DNA of 64,000 bases from the NCBI RefSeq assembly GCF_033568475.1, contig NC_133122.1, forward strand, positions 184,965,449 through 185,029,448. The letters run 5' to 3'. Below, in pieces: positions 52,614 through 63,474 of this stretch. Both the position numbers and the translations under genes were made by a program. This DNA comes from Henckelia pumila. Lineage: Eukaryota > Streptophyta > Magnoliopsida > Lamiales > Gesneriaceae. Position 1 is the first letter of the stretch, and every line of letters starts with the position of its first letter. Under the pieces are notes generated by a model, which saw only the letters and a list, made by a program, of their open reading frames with translations, made no database searches and was not told where the DNA came from.

Positions 52614-54068
52614 GTTTGTGCTATGAAAGCTGAGCCAGAATTGTTGATACGAATCAAAGAAGCACAGAAAGTGGATCAGAATATTCAGAAATCGATTGAT
52701 ATGGTCAGATCTGGACATCAATCTGAGTATCAGGTCAGTGCTAATAATGTGTTATATGTGAATAACAGATTGGTTGTTCCAGATGTGTCAGATTTGAAAT
52801 AGCAGGTATTGAAAGAGGCTCACAGCAGTCGATTCAGTATTCATCCTGGTGGCAGAAAAATGTATAATGATTTGAAAATGCAGCATTGGTGGAAACAGAT
52901 GAAGTCGGATGTGGCTGAATTTGTATCCAGATGTTTGAATTGCCAACAGGTGAAAGCTGAAAGAAAGAAGCCAGGTGGTCTATTACAGAATTTATCAGTT
53001 CCAAAATGGAAATGGGATCACATTTCCATGGATTTTGTTACACAGCTACCACGTTCATCCAGAGGGTGCAATGCCATTTGGGTGATTATTGATCATTTGA
53101 CGAAATCAGCATGTTTCATTTCGTACAAAATGACGTACAGACATGATCAGATGGCAGAAATCTACTTCAGAGAAGTGGTAAGATTACATGGTGTGCCTAA
53201 ATCTATTGTTTCAGATCAAGACCCTAGATTTACATCACACTTTTGGCTTAGTTTGCAACAAGCTCTTGGTACTCAATTGCATCTGAGTACAGCATATCAT
53301 CCTCAAACAGATGGACAGTCAGAGCGGACTATCCAGACACTTGAGGATATGTTGAGAGCTGTAGTACTAGACTTTGGTATTAGTTGGCAAGATTCATTAC
53401 TACTTGCAGAATTTTCTTATAATAACAGCTATCAGACTAGCATTGAGATGGCTCCTTTTGAAGCACTGTACGGAAAGAAATGCAGATCACCATTGTACTG
53501 GGATGATATCTCAGAAGTACCTGACGTTGGGCCTGATATGATCCGTGAAATGACTGAAAAGGTGAAATTGATTCAGAAAAGAATGAAAACAGCTCAAGAC
53601 AGACAAGCAAAATATGTGAATATCAGACATCGACCTCTATCTTTTAATCAGGAAGACAGAGTTTTCTTGAAGATTTTTCCATTTAGAGGTACAGTCAGAT
53701 TTGGCAAGAGAGGAAAGTTATCTCCGCGATTTATTGGTCCATATGAGATTATCGAGAAGATAGGCGATCTTGCTTATCGACTCGCTTTTCCTCCATCTTT
53801 ATCTGGTATTCATGATGTATTTCACGTCTCTATGCTGCGGAAGTATCAGCCTGATCCTTCCCATATTCTTCAGCCTGATGAAGCTGAACTTGACGAAACT
53901 CTCAGTTATTTTGAGCAGCCTATTCAGATTCTTGATCACAAAGATAAACAGCTCAGAAACAAGACAATTCAGCTAGTCAAAGTTCAGTGGAGTCGACATG
54001 ACACAGAAGAAGCGACTTGGGAGACTGAGTCAGATATGAGACAGAGATTTCCAGAGTTGTTCCATTGA
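52614..54068 (+). pseudogene. Integrase and chromodomain of the Tekay-like element
   Basis: The zinc-binding H-x-H-C-x2-C part (FSIHPGGRKMYNDLK, CLNCQQVK) is followed by the catalytic core with D in ISMDFVTQLP, D in VSDQDPRF and E in DGQSERTIQTLEDML, and the GPYEIIEKIGDLAYRLAFP tail domain. The last about 45 residues (VKVQWSRHDTEEATWETESDMRQRFPELF) are a chromodomain. One stop (TAG at 52800) interrupts the start; from 52803 to the TGA at 54066 the frame is intact. Confidence 0.9.
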
Positions 54069-54179
54069 TGTGAGTTCTTATTCTGTTTTATTTTATTTCA
54101 TTCTCTTATGTGTATACAGATTGCATATACAGCTTGCTTATGATTTCGAGGACGAACTCATGCCTTAGTGGGGGAGAAA

Positions 54180-56225
54180 TGTAAGGCCCGAAATTATTTA
54201 ATTTTAATTTGAAAATATTTAATTTGGGAATATTTAGAGTTTAGAATTAAATTCTAATATTCTTAAATAAATAAGGATTGAAATTGAATTAAATCGCTTT
54301 TTCGGGGACTGAATTGCAAATAACCAAACGTTCAGGGACTAAACTACAATTTGGATAATATATATCTATACTTACACATTTTTCAGAAGGAAAGGGCAGA
54401 AAACGACTGACACCCTTTTGGAAGCCATTTTCATCCGTAAAAACTCCGATAACTCGTGATCCGGTCGTCAAAAATTCGAGATAAATATATATCTGCGATC
54501 ACCGCTCCGAGAGCTACGTTTTGGTATAAGTTTCATTCAATTTTCTCAGATTTTATTTTTATGTTGAAGATGGAAATTCACGATTTTAAGATATATGCAT
54601 ATATGAGCTGTACCGATTATGTATTCGCAGACGGTTCGGAAAAAGACTGTCGTTAGAATTTTATATGATTTTAGAAAGCAAAATTCGAACCCTATCATTT
54701 CTGTCTATGCTGATTTTCGAGTTATGTGTGATGATATGTTGAGAATTATGTTGAGAAGTTCTTGTTGGATTGATTTGATTATGATTTGGATCGCCGGTTT
54801 TTAGCCGTTATGTCGTCGGTTTCATAATTACTACACTTTTGAGTCTATTGAATTAGTGAAGCTTAGATTGAATGTATAGCTGAGTTTTTGGCTCATTCAT
54901 ATTCCATTTTCAGCTTGGTATCAAAGTGTATTGAAGCCAAGACAATAGTCTTCGAACCGAGAAAGATTGAAGAAGGTTTGAAGTAGTTTGATTGATTGAC
55001 TTGCAACGAATTCGAGCAGATTTTGATATATATTCGTCATGTTATGTTTTCATATTTGAAGTACTTTTAGACGCGACATTGAAAGGTATAAATGACAGCT
55101 AATCCAGATGGGATAGAACACTCGAAATAGCTATTATTTTCGAGTATCCCTTGTTAATCACATACTTGTTTGATTTTGTATTTTATGTGATTTAGATGAC
55201 TTTGATGCTTTGTGTGCTTATGTGCTTATATGTTCAAGATAGTTTATAGTCTTTAATGCATATAGATTATGTTTCATTCATCTTGAACTCCAGCCTGACA
55301 AGCACAGAGGGTTGAAAAGCCTAGAGTGCATATGACGTTTGGAGGGCTGTAGTTGAGTGGCACGGAATGTAGACTTACTTCCAGAGCCAGAAGACTCACT
55401 ATAGTTGCACCAAAGTCAGAGAAAATAAAGTATTTGACTTCACCTCGATTGGGTGAGTTGGTGTTCATTGAAGATTTTATTTCCTCGGGATCCCAAGAAC
55501 CAATATCCTATTGATATCAGATTGATAGCCTCTTTTGACATATGCATTGCATTCATGTTTATTATCTCGCGCTTTATGTTGTTTATACTGGGATTTTATT
55601 CTCACCAGAGGTATCCGGCTATTGCTTTGTTTTGTTTGTGTGCATGGCAATAGGTGGGGCAGGAGCTGGTCAGAAGCGACAGGGATAGCTCGAGAGAGAG
55701 AGTCTTAGCATGTGAGGACTCGGGTTTTAGCAGAATGACTTGTACTTTGAGTTGGTTAAATATGTTAGAAATGATACAAGAACTTTGTATGTTGTTGTCA
55801 AGTACTTGTTAGCTTTTATATTATGTTTGTGTGATAGCATGTCTATTATTTTGAAGCTTGACAAAGATTATATATACATGTTGGGTTTGTGTTTTTGATG
55901 TTCTCATCTTTTCTTGTACATATATGGTTTTGTTGGAAGAAGTTATGCATCAAAAACTTTCATTTGACAGCAAAAGGGTCAGATTTTAGCAGCCGGCCAG
56001 AACTCAGCTCGCTCGAGCGCAGCCTGGGCTCGCTCGAGCGAGCCAAGGGTGTTTGAAACTGAGAGGTGCTCGCTCGAGCGAGCCACCTAGGTAAAAAAGA
56101 AAAAAAAAATTGTTGTTTCTTTTTGCGACGAGGTTTTACGTCGCCAAATGTCCGGTATTGCATATTAACTATTTTTTAGTTATTAATCGCCCTATAAGAT
56201 TTGATTAGCACCCGAGTTCCTCACA
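54180..56225 (+). mobile_element. 3' LTR of the Tekay-like element, 2.05 kb
   Basis: It starts TGTAAGGCCCGAAATT after the polypurine tract and ends TCCTCACA before TAAAG. It matches the 5' LTR along its length with scattered substitutions and two small deletions. Confidence 0.9.
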
Positions 56226-57770
56226 TAAAGGCTGCTCGGAATCTCGGTATATCCCGAGCTACCATTTATTCAGATTCATAGTTGGCCATACAACAGAGTA
56301 AGGGGAAGTTTGAAACTAAGAATGAAAAGATGATAAAATATGCTCAAGCATTAGACAAAGCCAAGGAAGATTTTACCGAAATCACTATGGAGTTGATCCC
56401 GAGGACTGAAAATACAAAGGCCGATCACTTGGCCCGTCTCGAAAGTTTTGTAGGGGAACCATCTGACCCTGGACTGAAGGGAAAAGAAATGATATCTCAA
56501 CTTGATAGTCTAGATGACATAATAGCGGATGTAATGGAAGGGGATTGGAGGTATGACATACACAAATACCTAACCAAGAACGAGCTCCTGAACGACAACA
56601 AGAAGGCTCGGGAAATTAAAAAAAGAGCCTTACATTTTGTGATGGTTGATAAAATACTTTTTAAGAGGTCATTCTCCCAACCTCTTCTCAAGTGTTTTGG
56701 CCCGGACGAGGCTAATTATGTCCTACGAGAGATACATGAAGGTTGTTGTGGAAATCACTTGGGTAGTATAGCCTTAGCTCAGAAGGCTCTGCTGGCCGGG
56801 TTTTTCTGGCCCACCATGAAGAAGGACGCATCTGCCCTGGTCAACTCATGTTATAATTGTCAGAGGCATGCTAACTTACAATGGAAGCTCGCGGAATTTA
56901 TGAGGGCAGTAGTAGCCGCCTGTCCTTTCGATCAATGGGGAATGGACATTGTTGGACCATTCCTAGTCAGTACGGGTCAGAGAAAATTTTTGTTAGTAGC
57001 TGTTGATTATTTTTCAAAGTGGGTCGAGGCTGAGCCCTTGGGAAAAATAACAGATAAGAAAGTGCTAAATTTCTTGTGGAAAAATATTGTTTGTCGGTTT
57101 GGAATACCGCGCAGGCTTATATCGGACAATGGAAGACAATTTTGTGGTTCTAAGGTACAAGCTTGGTGCAAGCAGATGAAGATTGAACAATTTTTTACGT
57201 CTGTCGCTTATCCTCAAGGTAACGGGCAGGTAGAAGTTACTAATAGAACTATTGTGCAAGCACTCAAGACCCGATTAGATTCATCACGGGGAAAATGGGT
57301 GGATGAACTTCCATCTGTGTTATGGTCTTACCGGACTACAACAAGGTCCGGGACGGACGAGAACACTATACAATATGGTGTATGGGACTGAAGCAGTTCT
57401 TCCCGCCGAGATTGGATAGGAAAGCGCTCGAATAATAGTCTACGGCCCTGATAACAATAAACTAAGGGCCATGGATTTGGATCTGGTTAAAGAAAATCGA
57501 GTTAGAGCAGCAGTTCGGTTAGCAGCTTATCGCAAGAGAATGACTCGAGCCTATAACAAACGGGTCTACCCTTGAGCCTTTCAAGAAGGGGACTTGGTTA
57601 TGAGGAAAATTCAACACCATGGAGAGAGAGGGAAGCTGGATGCAAAGTATGAAGGACCCTTCAAGGTGATAGGGAAGGCAGGAGTGGCAGCTTATTATTT
57701 GGAAGACGCCCAAGGAAAGAGAGGGAAAAGGCCATGGAATGCTCAACACTTGAAAAAGTATTACTCTTAA
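56226..57770 (+). pseudogene. RNase H end and integrase of the Tat-type element
   Basis: The frame resumes with AARNLGISRATIYSDS, is cut by a TAG at 56278, and continues LAIQQSKGKFE. The integrase zinc part (HEGCCGNHLG, CYNCQRHAN) and catalytic residues are present: D in WGMDIVGPF, D in ISDNGRQF and E in GNGQVEVTNR. A frame change near 57365 leads into the C-terminal part with YNKRVYP, EGDLVMRKIQ and KYEGPFKVI, which ends ...RPWNAQHLKKYYS at about 57767. Confidence 0.85.
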
Positions 57771-57940
57771 AATCTCGACCAGAATTGGGGAATTACTTGA
57801 CCTCTTAGGAGTAATGGGTTGTGAGTTATTATGTTGTTTTTGTTTTTAAATTTGATAGTAGTAGTAGTCCTTTTGTTACTTCTTTAATTTTTGAGATATT
57901 TTTGGAAATTATTTATGAGAAAACGACATATTTTTGTCAA

Positions 57941-58455
57941 ACACCACGCCATTCGTGGTCAAAATTAAAGCCCGACCTGCTCGGTACTCACCACGCCATT
58001 CGTGGTCAAAATTAAAGCCCGACCAGCTCGGCATTGACCACGCCATTCGTGGTCAAATTAAAGTCCGACCAGTTCGGCACTCACCATGCCATTCGTGGTC
58101 AAAATTAAAGCCCGACCATTTCGGCACTCACCATGCCATTCGTGGTCAAATTAAAGCCCGACCAGTTCGGCACTCACCACGCCATTCGTGGTCAAATTAA
58201 AGCCCGACCAGTTCGGCTCTCACCACGCCATTCATGGTCAAAATTAAAGCCCGACCAGTTCGGCACTCACCACACCATTCGTGGTCAAATTAAAGTCCGA
58301 CCAATTCCGCACTCACCACGCCATTCATGGTCAAATTAAAGCCCAACCAGCTCGGCACTCACCATTCCATTCGTGGTCAAATTAAAGTCTGACCAGCTCG
58401 GCACTCACCACGCCATTCATGGTCAAAATCAAAGCCCGACCAGCTCGGCATTTAT
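57941..58455. repeat. Tandem repeat, 11 copies of a 45-48 bp unit
   Basis: The unit is CACCACGCCATTCGTGGTCA, then AA(A)TTAAAGCCCGACCAG and CTCGGCACT. Eleven copies follow each other with few substitutions; copies mostly alternate between 46 and 47 bp through a variable A run. Within each unit CCACG-CCATT-CGTGG can form a 5-bp hairpin. The array lies between integrase and the antisense gene, where Tat elements commonly carry satellite-like arrays. Confidence 0.9.
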
Positions 58456-58527
58456 CACACAACTTATGGCCGGAATTTCACACCAAAATTTTGTTAAAGT
58501 CCCAGCTCAAAAATCCACTTCACACTT

Positions 58528-58950
58528 GGTAAAATTTTGTTAAGTTTCCAGCATGGGAATCCATTTTATACTTAGCAATATTTTGGCTACATTCCTTACT
58601 TGGAATTTTATTTCATCGAAATTCCAGTTCGGAAGTTCACTTCATACATGGTAAAATTTTGTTAAGTTTCCAGCACAGGAATCCATTTTATACTTAGCAA
58701 TATTTTGGCTACATTCCTTACTTGGAATTTTATTTCATCGAAATTCCAGTTCGGAAGTTCACTTCAAACTTGGTAAAATTTTGTTAAGTTTCCAGCACGG
58801 GAATCCATTTTATACTTAGCAATATTTTGGCTATATTCCTTACTCAGAATTTTATTTCATCGAAATTCCAGTTCGAAAGTTTATTTTATACTGGGTAAAA
58901 TTTTGTTAAGTTTCTAGCTCAGGAACTTTATTTCACACTTGGTAAAACTT
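58528..58950. repeat. Tandem repeat, 3.5 copies of a 122-bp unit
   Basis: Units start GGTAAAATTTTGTTAAGTTT at 58528, 58650, 58772 and 58894, exactly 122 bp apart, with AATATTTTGGCTACATTCC and TTTCATCGAAATTCCAGTTC inside. The fourth copy is partial. The array follows the 46-bp array by about 70 bp. Confidence 0.9.
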
Positions 58951-59121
58951 TCATAAATAGTGGGTAAAGTCACAGCCCGGGAGTCAATATTATACTTGCC
59001 AATTATTTTAAATATCTGCTCGGGAATCAATCTTATAATTAGTTGAGCGTTTACTAAATTCCCAAATCGGGAATTAGTCCTTTACTTATAACCGAAAACC
59101 CATTCTTTTTGAACTCGGAAA
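58951..59121. other. Short non-coding spacer of the Tat-type element
   Basis: It contains further weak CGGGAAT-CA words reminiscent of the 122-bp unit and no coding frame. Confidence 0.4.
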
Positions 59122-60739
59122 TTAGTGAACCAATATGAACCAAAATTTGTTTGACAAAACACGATACATGGCCCAGGACAGGCAAGAAAGGAAAGACCAC
59201 ACAGGGTCTGGATAGAATGTTTTCAAGCATTGTTTTTTAAAGGCAAAAAAATAAAAATAAGTGGCAGCATCCTCCTTTTGTTCGGATTTTTCTTCCTCCC
59301 GCACAGGCTCCTCTTGCTCAGACTTCTCTTCCTCTTCAGGCAAGTCATCCAAAGCCTTGGCAAAATCGAGGGAGGAGAAAGGATGCTCGGCTTCCGAATA
59401 ACCCTCAGCCCGAATCTGAGCTAGGCACCCCTTAAAGCCGTCCTCGAAGAAGGCCACATTCTTCCCAGCGCATAGGTCGGCAAACTCAGAGGAGTTAATA
59501 AAATCCTTTTTCTTTTCCGCCCATCCAACCTCAAACTCTTGGTCCTTGGCAGCCAGAGCATCCTTGAGCTCGGTAATACGCTTCTTGGCCCCATCCCATC
59601 CATCCTGAGCCGTCTCAATGTCCGACCTCATATCATACACTTCCTAGTCATGAGCCGCTTTGATGTCACGAATCTGCCCGGTCAATGCGGCTCTCCGTTT
59701 CATTAAGGCATCTTGGTTCAAAGAGTGATCTGTGCGGGACTTATAGGAATGGGCGGTAATCTCCCCCGCCCAGACCACAACCTAGAAAGGAAAATATAAA
59801 ATAGTTACGAGAAAAAGAATGAAAAAAAAAGATCACAAATAACAAGAAGCTACCTGCATGAGGGTCAAGGCCAAAGATTCCTCAGCCTCTTTGTCCGAGA
59901 CTGCACGAAATATCTCCAGGTCCTCTGTAGAGACCATGTGCTGCAAAATATTCAAACTCCAGGGTTGGTCTGGCTGGGAAAAGAAGGATATTCCCAGGCT
60001 GTAGGGATGATCCGGATTACCCCGCTCCATGTACTCGGGAAGGGACCCGAGATCAACAAAAACTTTCTCTTTCCCCTTTCCGCGAATGGCGGGGTTGGCA
60101 TGGGGAATGGACTCTTGCTTCCTAGGGGATTCATCTCCTTGAACTTGCTTGGAAGTTTTCTTGGATTGTGGCTCGGGAATATGCGGTTCGGATTTAGTAA
60201 CAGATTCCGCGGAGGCCTCAGGTTTCTTTCGTTTCAACCTCTTGGCTGTAGCTCGGAAGTCAGCCGTCATTTCAACTTTGATTATTCTTTTGTCTGTATA
60301 TTAAGAAAAAGAAAAGGTTAATGCAAGTGCACGGGAAAATAGAGAAGAAAATGATTTAAAAAAGTTAACTATCCCTACCTAAATCACCCTGAACCTCTAT
60401 CCCTTTCCTACAAAAGCCATATTTGCAAAGCAGGTCTTCCTTGATTAGGCTCTCGATATCGAAGGTCTTTTCAGATAGGGTAGCAAGAAAGTTGGTGAAA
60501 TTATGGCTGGGTGGAACAGGAAAGTCAGGGGAAGTAAAATTCATTGCCCAGTTAGATCGACATTTCCAAAGCTGCTCGGGCTCAGGACAAACAAAGAAAA
60601 ATCTATTGTTCCAACCCTTATGAGAGCTTGGTTTTTCCTTCAAAAATTTGTACTCGGGCCGGATAGAAATATAAAATCGACCCGCGGCTGTTTTCTTGAT
60701 TTGAAGGAATTTTGTAAAATTCCCCACATCTAAAGGAAC
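59122..60739 (-). pseudogene. Antisense spliced gene of the Tat-type element (gypsy-type transposon domain)
   Basis: On the minus strand three exons are readable. Exon 1 (60739-60379) follows a TTTTTTCCAG acceptor and encodes VGNFTKFLQIKKTAAGRFYI, EKPSSHKGWNNRFFFV and LLCKYGFCRKGI, the pattern of the domain named putative gypsy-type transposon, found in antisense ORFs of Tat elements. Exon 2 (60293-59854) encodes a basic KRLKRKKPE region and PYSLGISFFSQPDQPWSLNIL. Exon 3 (59781 to 59122) encodes a coiled coil with an acidic E-rich end. Introns of 85 and 72 bp have GT/AG borders. An in-frame TAG at 59646-59644 breaks exon 3. The first exon is missing beyond 60740, where the next element begins. 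The function of these antisense genes is unknown. Confidence 0.7.
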
Positions 60740-60789
60740 CTGGAAAAAACAAAAAAAGACTCCTAAGGATTGTAAGAGTGGGTGCCCAG

Positions 60790-62629
60790 TGAGCCAACTG
60801 TGTGGCTATGGGCTTTGATGACTCTTTGTATAAACAATCTTTTGTTTAATATTATTTACACTTTTATTAATGGCAATGACTTTATATTACTTCATATTGT
60901 TATATTGTGATATACTATTGTTGTTTTAATAAAGACCTTGAATATACCATAGTGTATGTAAGATGTGGTAGAACATGGAGATGTCTATCATGAAATACAT
61001 CTTATAGTCACTGTATATTCTAAACTGTTCCTAGTCGATTGAGCCGTCCGATAATAAGGATAAGGATCGCTCGAGTTTGAGACTAGCATTTGCGATGCGG
61101 AGTACCACGTTTCATTGGTAGGGAACATGGAGATGTTCGAAGCATGCAAATGGATATTCATAGAATGAATAATCGAACTACCCTATCCGGACTTTCCAAG
61201 TGGTTATCACTTATCGAGTGGATAAAGTCCGCGGTTTTGGTTGTACACCATTAGTCCTTACGACTTGAAACATCATGGAGACTCTATATGCTAGTGCTGT
61301 GCTTTGACTCGTTTACCGACTCTATGGGGGTCATCAGGTGTCGAGATTGGGTACAGTTACGACACATATAGGAGTCGATGCATTGTTGTCAAGGATTCAC
61401 CACATACTTGCGAGTGTGGATATCCTATGCGATCTGAGGAGATATTAGTGTGACAAATCTCTGGCCAGAGTACTTGATGTGATTTAAGAAATGGTTTCTT
61501 AGTAGCACATGCGATGTCACTAATTTGATCTTCAAGATGTATTGCATAGTTATCGAATCTTGAGCGACTCTCGATATACCAATGGTTGTTGATTCGATCG
61601 GGATATTTGGATGAAGGGACCGTACTGTACGCTAACCAAAATCTATTGGTTCTTGTAGGCACTATCAGTGATACCTAGGGAATCATGGGGCGATGTTGCT
61701 AGGCGCTTTACCATGATTCGTTGGGCAAGTCGGAAAGTGTTGTTCCGAGTCACAAGGAGTTGTGAGCCCACGGCTAGCTGTATCCCTGAACCATTGAGGG
61801 TCACACAGTGTAATGGAGTTTTAATCCCCGTTGAGATAGTTAAATTTAAAGAGTTAAATTTAATGAATAAAGAAGTTGGACTTCTTAATTAAGAGTAAGG
61901 GAGTAGGATTTCCTAAAATGACATAGGGATGGGCATTTTTGGAAACCACTGAATTCGGATTCAGGAAAATTTATTTTGACTTTAAAATGTACAGAAATGG
62001 TTTCTGTGCACATTGGTGAAATCGGTTCATCAATCGGAGTCACGATGAATTTTATATTAATTTCTGAACGTGCGGGCTTTGCTTGTCGGGCCCTAACTTA
62101 TGACTAATGGGCCCTAAGGTGTTAGTGGCCTGCATTATAAATAAGTTATTGCAGTACAGAAATTACACACAATAGGTCATAATTTTGAGAGCAAAATTTC
62201 GAAACCCTCCTCTCTCTCAAAAGATTTCGGCCGACCCCTCCCCTCTGCCCGAGAAAATTCCGGTCTGTGATTTTGAATTGCAGTCAGGAATAACGAATCA
62301 GATTCGTTTAATCTCTTCGCAGAAAACTTCTGACAGATTTTCTAGTGCAATCTGTCAGAGGGATTTAAACCCCATTCGTGGACCTGATTGAAGGAGTTCA
62401 TCAGTTCCTGGGAGATACAAGAAGCGCAGAGAAATCTGTGTGGTGTCCATTAATCTCGCTTCGAGATTGAAGGTAAAATTTAATTAATTGTTATTTGAAT
62501 TTTACACACTTATAATTTAATCGTTGAACGGTTGATACCCACACTATGGAATTGTTCCATAACAAAATTTTTAAACTTCCGCTGCACCGGATATCAATCG
62601 TGATTGATCTGACCGCCAGTTTTACAACA
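60790..62629 (+). mobile_element. 5' LTR of another LTR retrotransposon, about 1.8 kb
   Basis: The right end is fixed by TTTTACAACA followed by a primer site at 62631. The left end is uncertain; TGTGTGGCTATGGGC at about 60799 is my best candidate. The body is mostly unique and non-coding. The element continues beyond the window with no protein in view, so its superfamily is not shown; a methionine-tRNA site and long leader would fit Copia. Confidence 0.55.
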
Positions 62630-62630
62630 G

Positions 62631-62645
62631 TGGTATCAGAGCCAG
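62631..62645 (+). promoter_or_regulatory. Primer binding site of the last LTR element
   Basis: TGGTATCAGAGCCAG is complementary to initiator methionine tRNA. Confidence 0.85.
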
Positions 62646-62760
62646 GTTGCTCAGATCAAACGATTAAATTAATCAATTGTACATAATTTTTGAGTCTCGG
62701 TTTTTGAAACAAAATAAATATTTTTAAATAAAAAAAAAAAATTTTTTCGGGGCAAAACCC

Positions 62761-63110
62761 GGGCAGCGATTGGATCGCTGCCCGGTGGGGCAGCAATTGT
62801 TGCTGCCCCGGGCGGCGCACGGCGCCGCCCAAAGAGGGCGCACGGCGCCGCCCAGGGCAGCGCTGTGCGCTGCCCAGCGCAGCGCTGGGCGCTGCCCAGG
62901 GGCGGCGCTCGGCGCCGCCCAGCGCAGCGCTGGGCGCTGCGCAGGGCAGCGCTCGGCGCTGCCCAAGGGCGGCGCTCGGCGCCGCCCAGGGCAGCGCACG
63001 GCGCCTCCCAGGGGCGGCGCCAGGCGCTGCCCTAAGGGGGCAGCCGGGCTGCCCCCGGCCCGCGCCCCGGTTGCGGGCCGGCCCGGGAGTGTCCCGGGCG
63101 GCCCGCGGGA
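62761..63110 (+). repeat. Array of about a dozen GC-rich hairpins in the leader
   Basis: From 62761 units of 21-23 nt follow each other, each a near-perfect inverted repeat, for example GGGCAGCGC-TGG-GCGCTGCCC and GGGCGGCGC-TCG-GCGCCGCCC, with stems of 8-10 bp and loops of 3-5 nt. The first two are GGGCAGCGA-TTGGA-TCGCTGCCC and GGGGCAGCAA-TTG-TTGCTGCCCC. Arm differences between units are mostly compensated by the partner arm. The block is nearly all G and C within AT-rich flanks and lies 115 bp after the primer site. The open frames through it have no protein character and are by-products of composition. Confidence 0.85.
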
Positions 63111-63356
63111 AAAATTATATTTTATTTAAAATTAATTTTAATGTGTTAAAATTTTATTTTTGGTCCGGTCAAAAATTGTTTTTGATTGGTTCACGAGATT
63201 TCGGATCGAATTGTTTGAGTCCATAATTTTAAAATTGATTTTTGGATAAATTTGAATTTTTGGAAAATTTTAATATTTTATCCTTAAATTGAATTTTGAA
63301 ATCAATTATTTTTGGTACAATTGATGATAAGATATGATCTTATGATATATTAAGTA

Positions 63357-63474
63357 AAATATGATTTTATCTGTAAAATTGGATTTTATAGATAAAATAT
63401 GATTTTATTTGATATAGAGATAAAATATGATTTTATGTGTAAAATATGATTTTATATATAAAATATGATTTTAT
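63357..63474. repeat. Short repeat ATAAAATATGATTTTAT
   Basis: About five copies of AAAATATGATTTTAT occur with 15-25 bp spacing; the unit is nearly palindromic. It lies in the same leader, 250 bp after the GC hairpin array. Confidence 0.8.

Larger units (their letters stand above)
47073..56225 (+). mobile_element. Complete chromodomain Ty3 retrotransposon (Tekay/Del-like), nested
   Basis: Two LTRs (47073-49162 and 54180-56225) bound a methionine-tRNA primer site, a gag-pol region and a polypurine tract (AGTGGGGGAGAAA, 54167-54179). The flanks are TAAAG on both sides (47068-47072, 56226-56230), a perfect 5-bp target duplication. It sits in the RNase H of the Tat-type element, whose reading frame resumes exactly after it. 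Its polyprotein ends in a chromodomain, so it belongs to the chromoviruses that target silent chromatin. Several stop codons make it non-autonomous. The LTRs are similar throughout with a few indels. Confidence 0.95.
42785..60739 (+). mobile_element. Tat-type Ty3 retrotransposon, split by another element
   Basis: The element has a 5' LTR (42785-43469), primer site, gag, and pol up to RNase H at 47072; it resumes at 56226 with RNase H and integrase, followed by long tandem repeats and an antisense spliced gene. A large 3' non-coding part with repeats and an antisense ORF carrying a gypsy-type transposon domain is characteristic of the Tat/Ogre group. Its right end, including the 3' LTR, is not present; a different LTR element begins near 60790. 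Its own proteins carry several stops, so it is dead. Confidence 0.8.

Noticed and set aside
57821-58339. ORFs with HSWSKLKPDQFGTHHAIRG-type repeats
   Set aside because: They are translations of the 46/47-bp tandem array and change frame with unit length; no start or domain supports a protein.
57941-58455. CRISPR-like array
   Set aside because: The units are continuous tandem repeats without unique spacers, in a plant retrotransposon.
61357-61892. ORFs between 61357 and 61892
   Set aside because: They lie inside the LTR of the last element and have no protein character.
62724-63129. Overlapping Arg/Ala/Pro-rich ORFs on both strands in the GC-rich block
   Set aside because: They are open only because the block has few A/T bases; the sequence is explained by tandem hairpins and lies in an untranslated leader.
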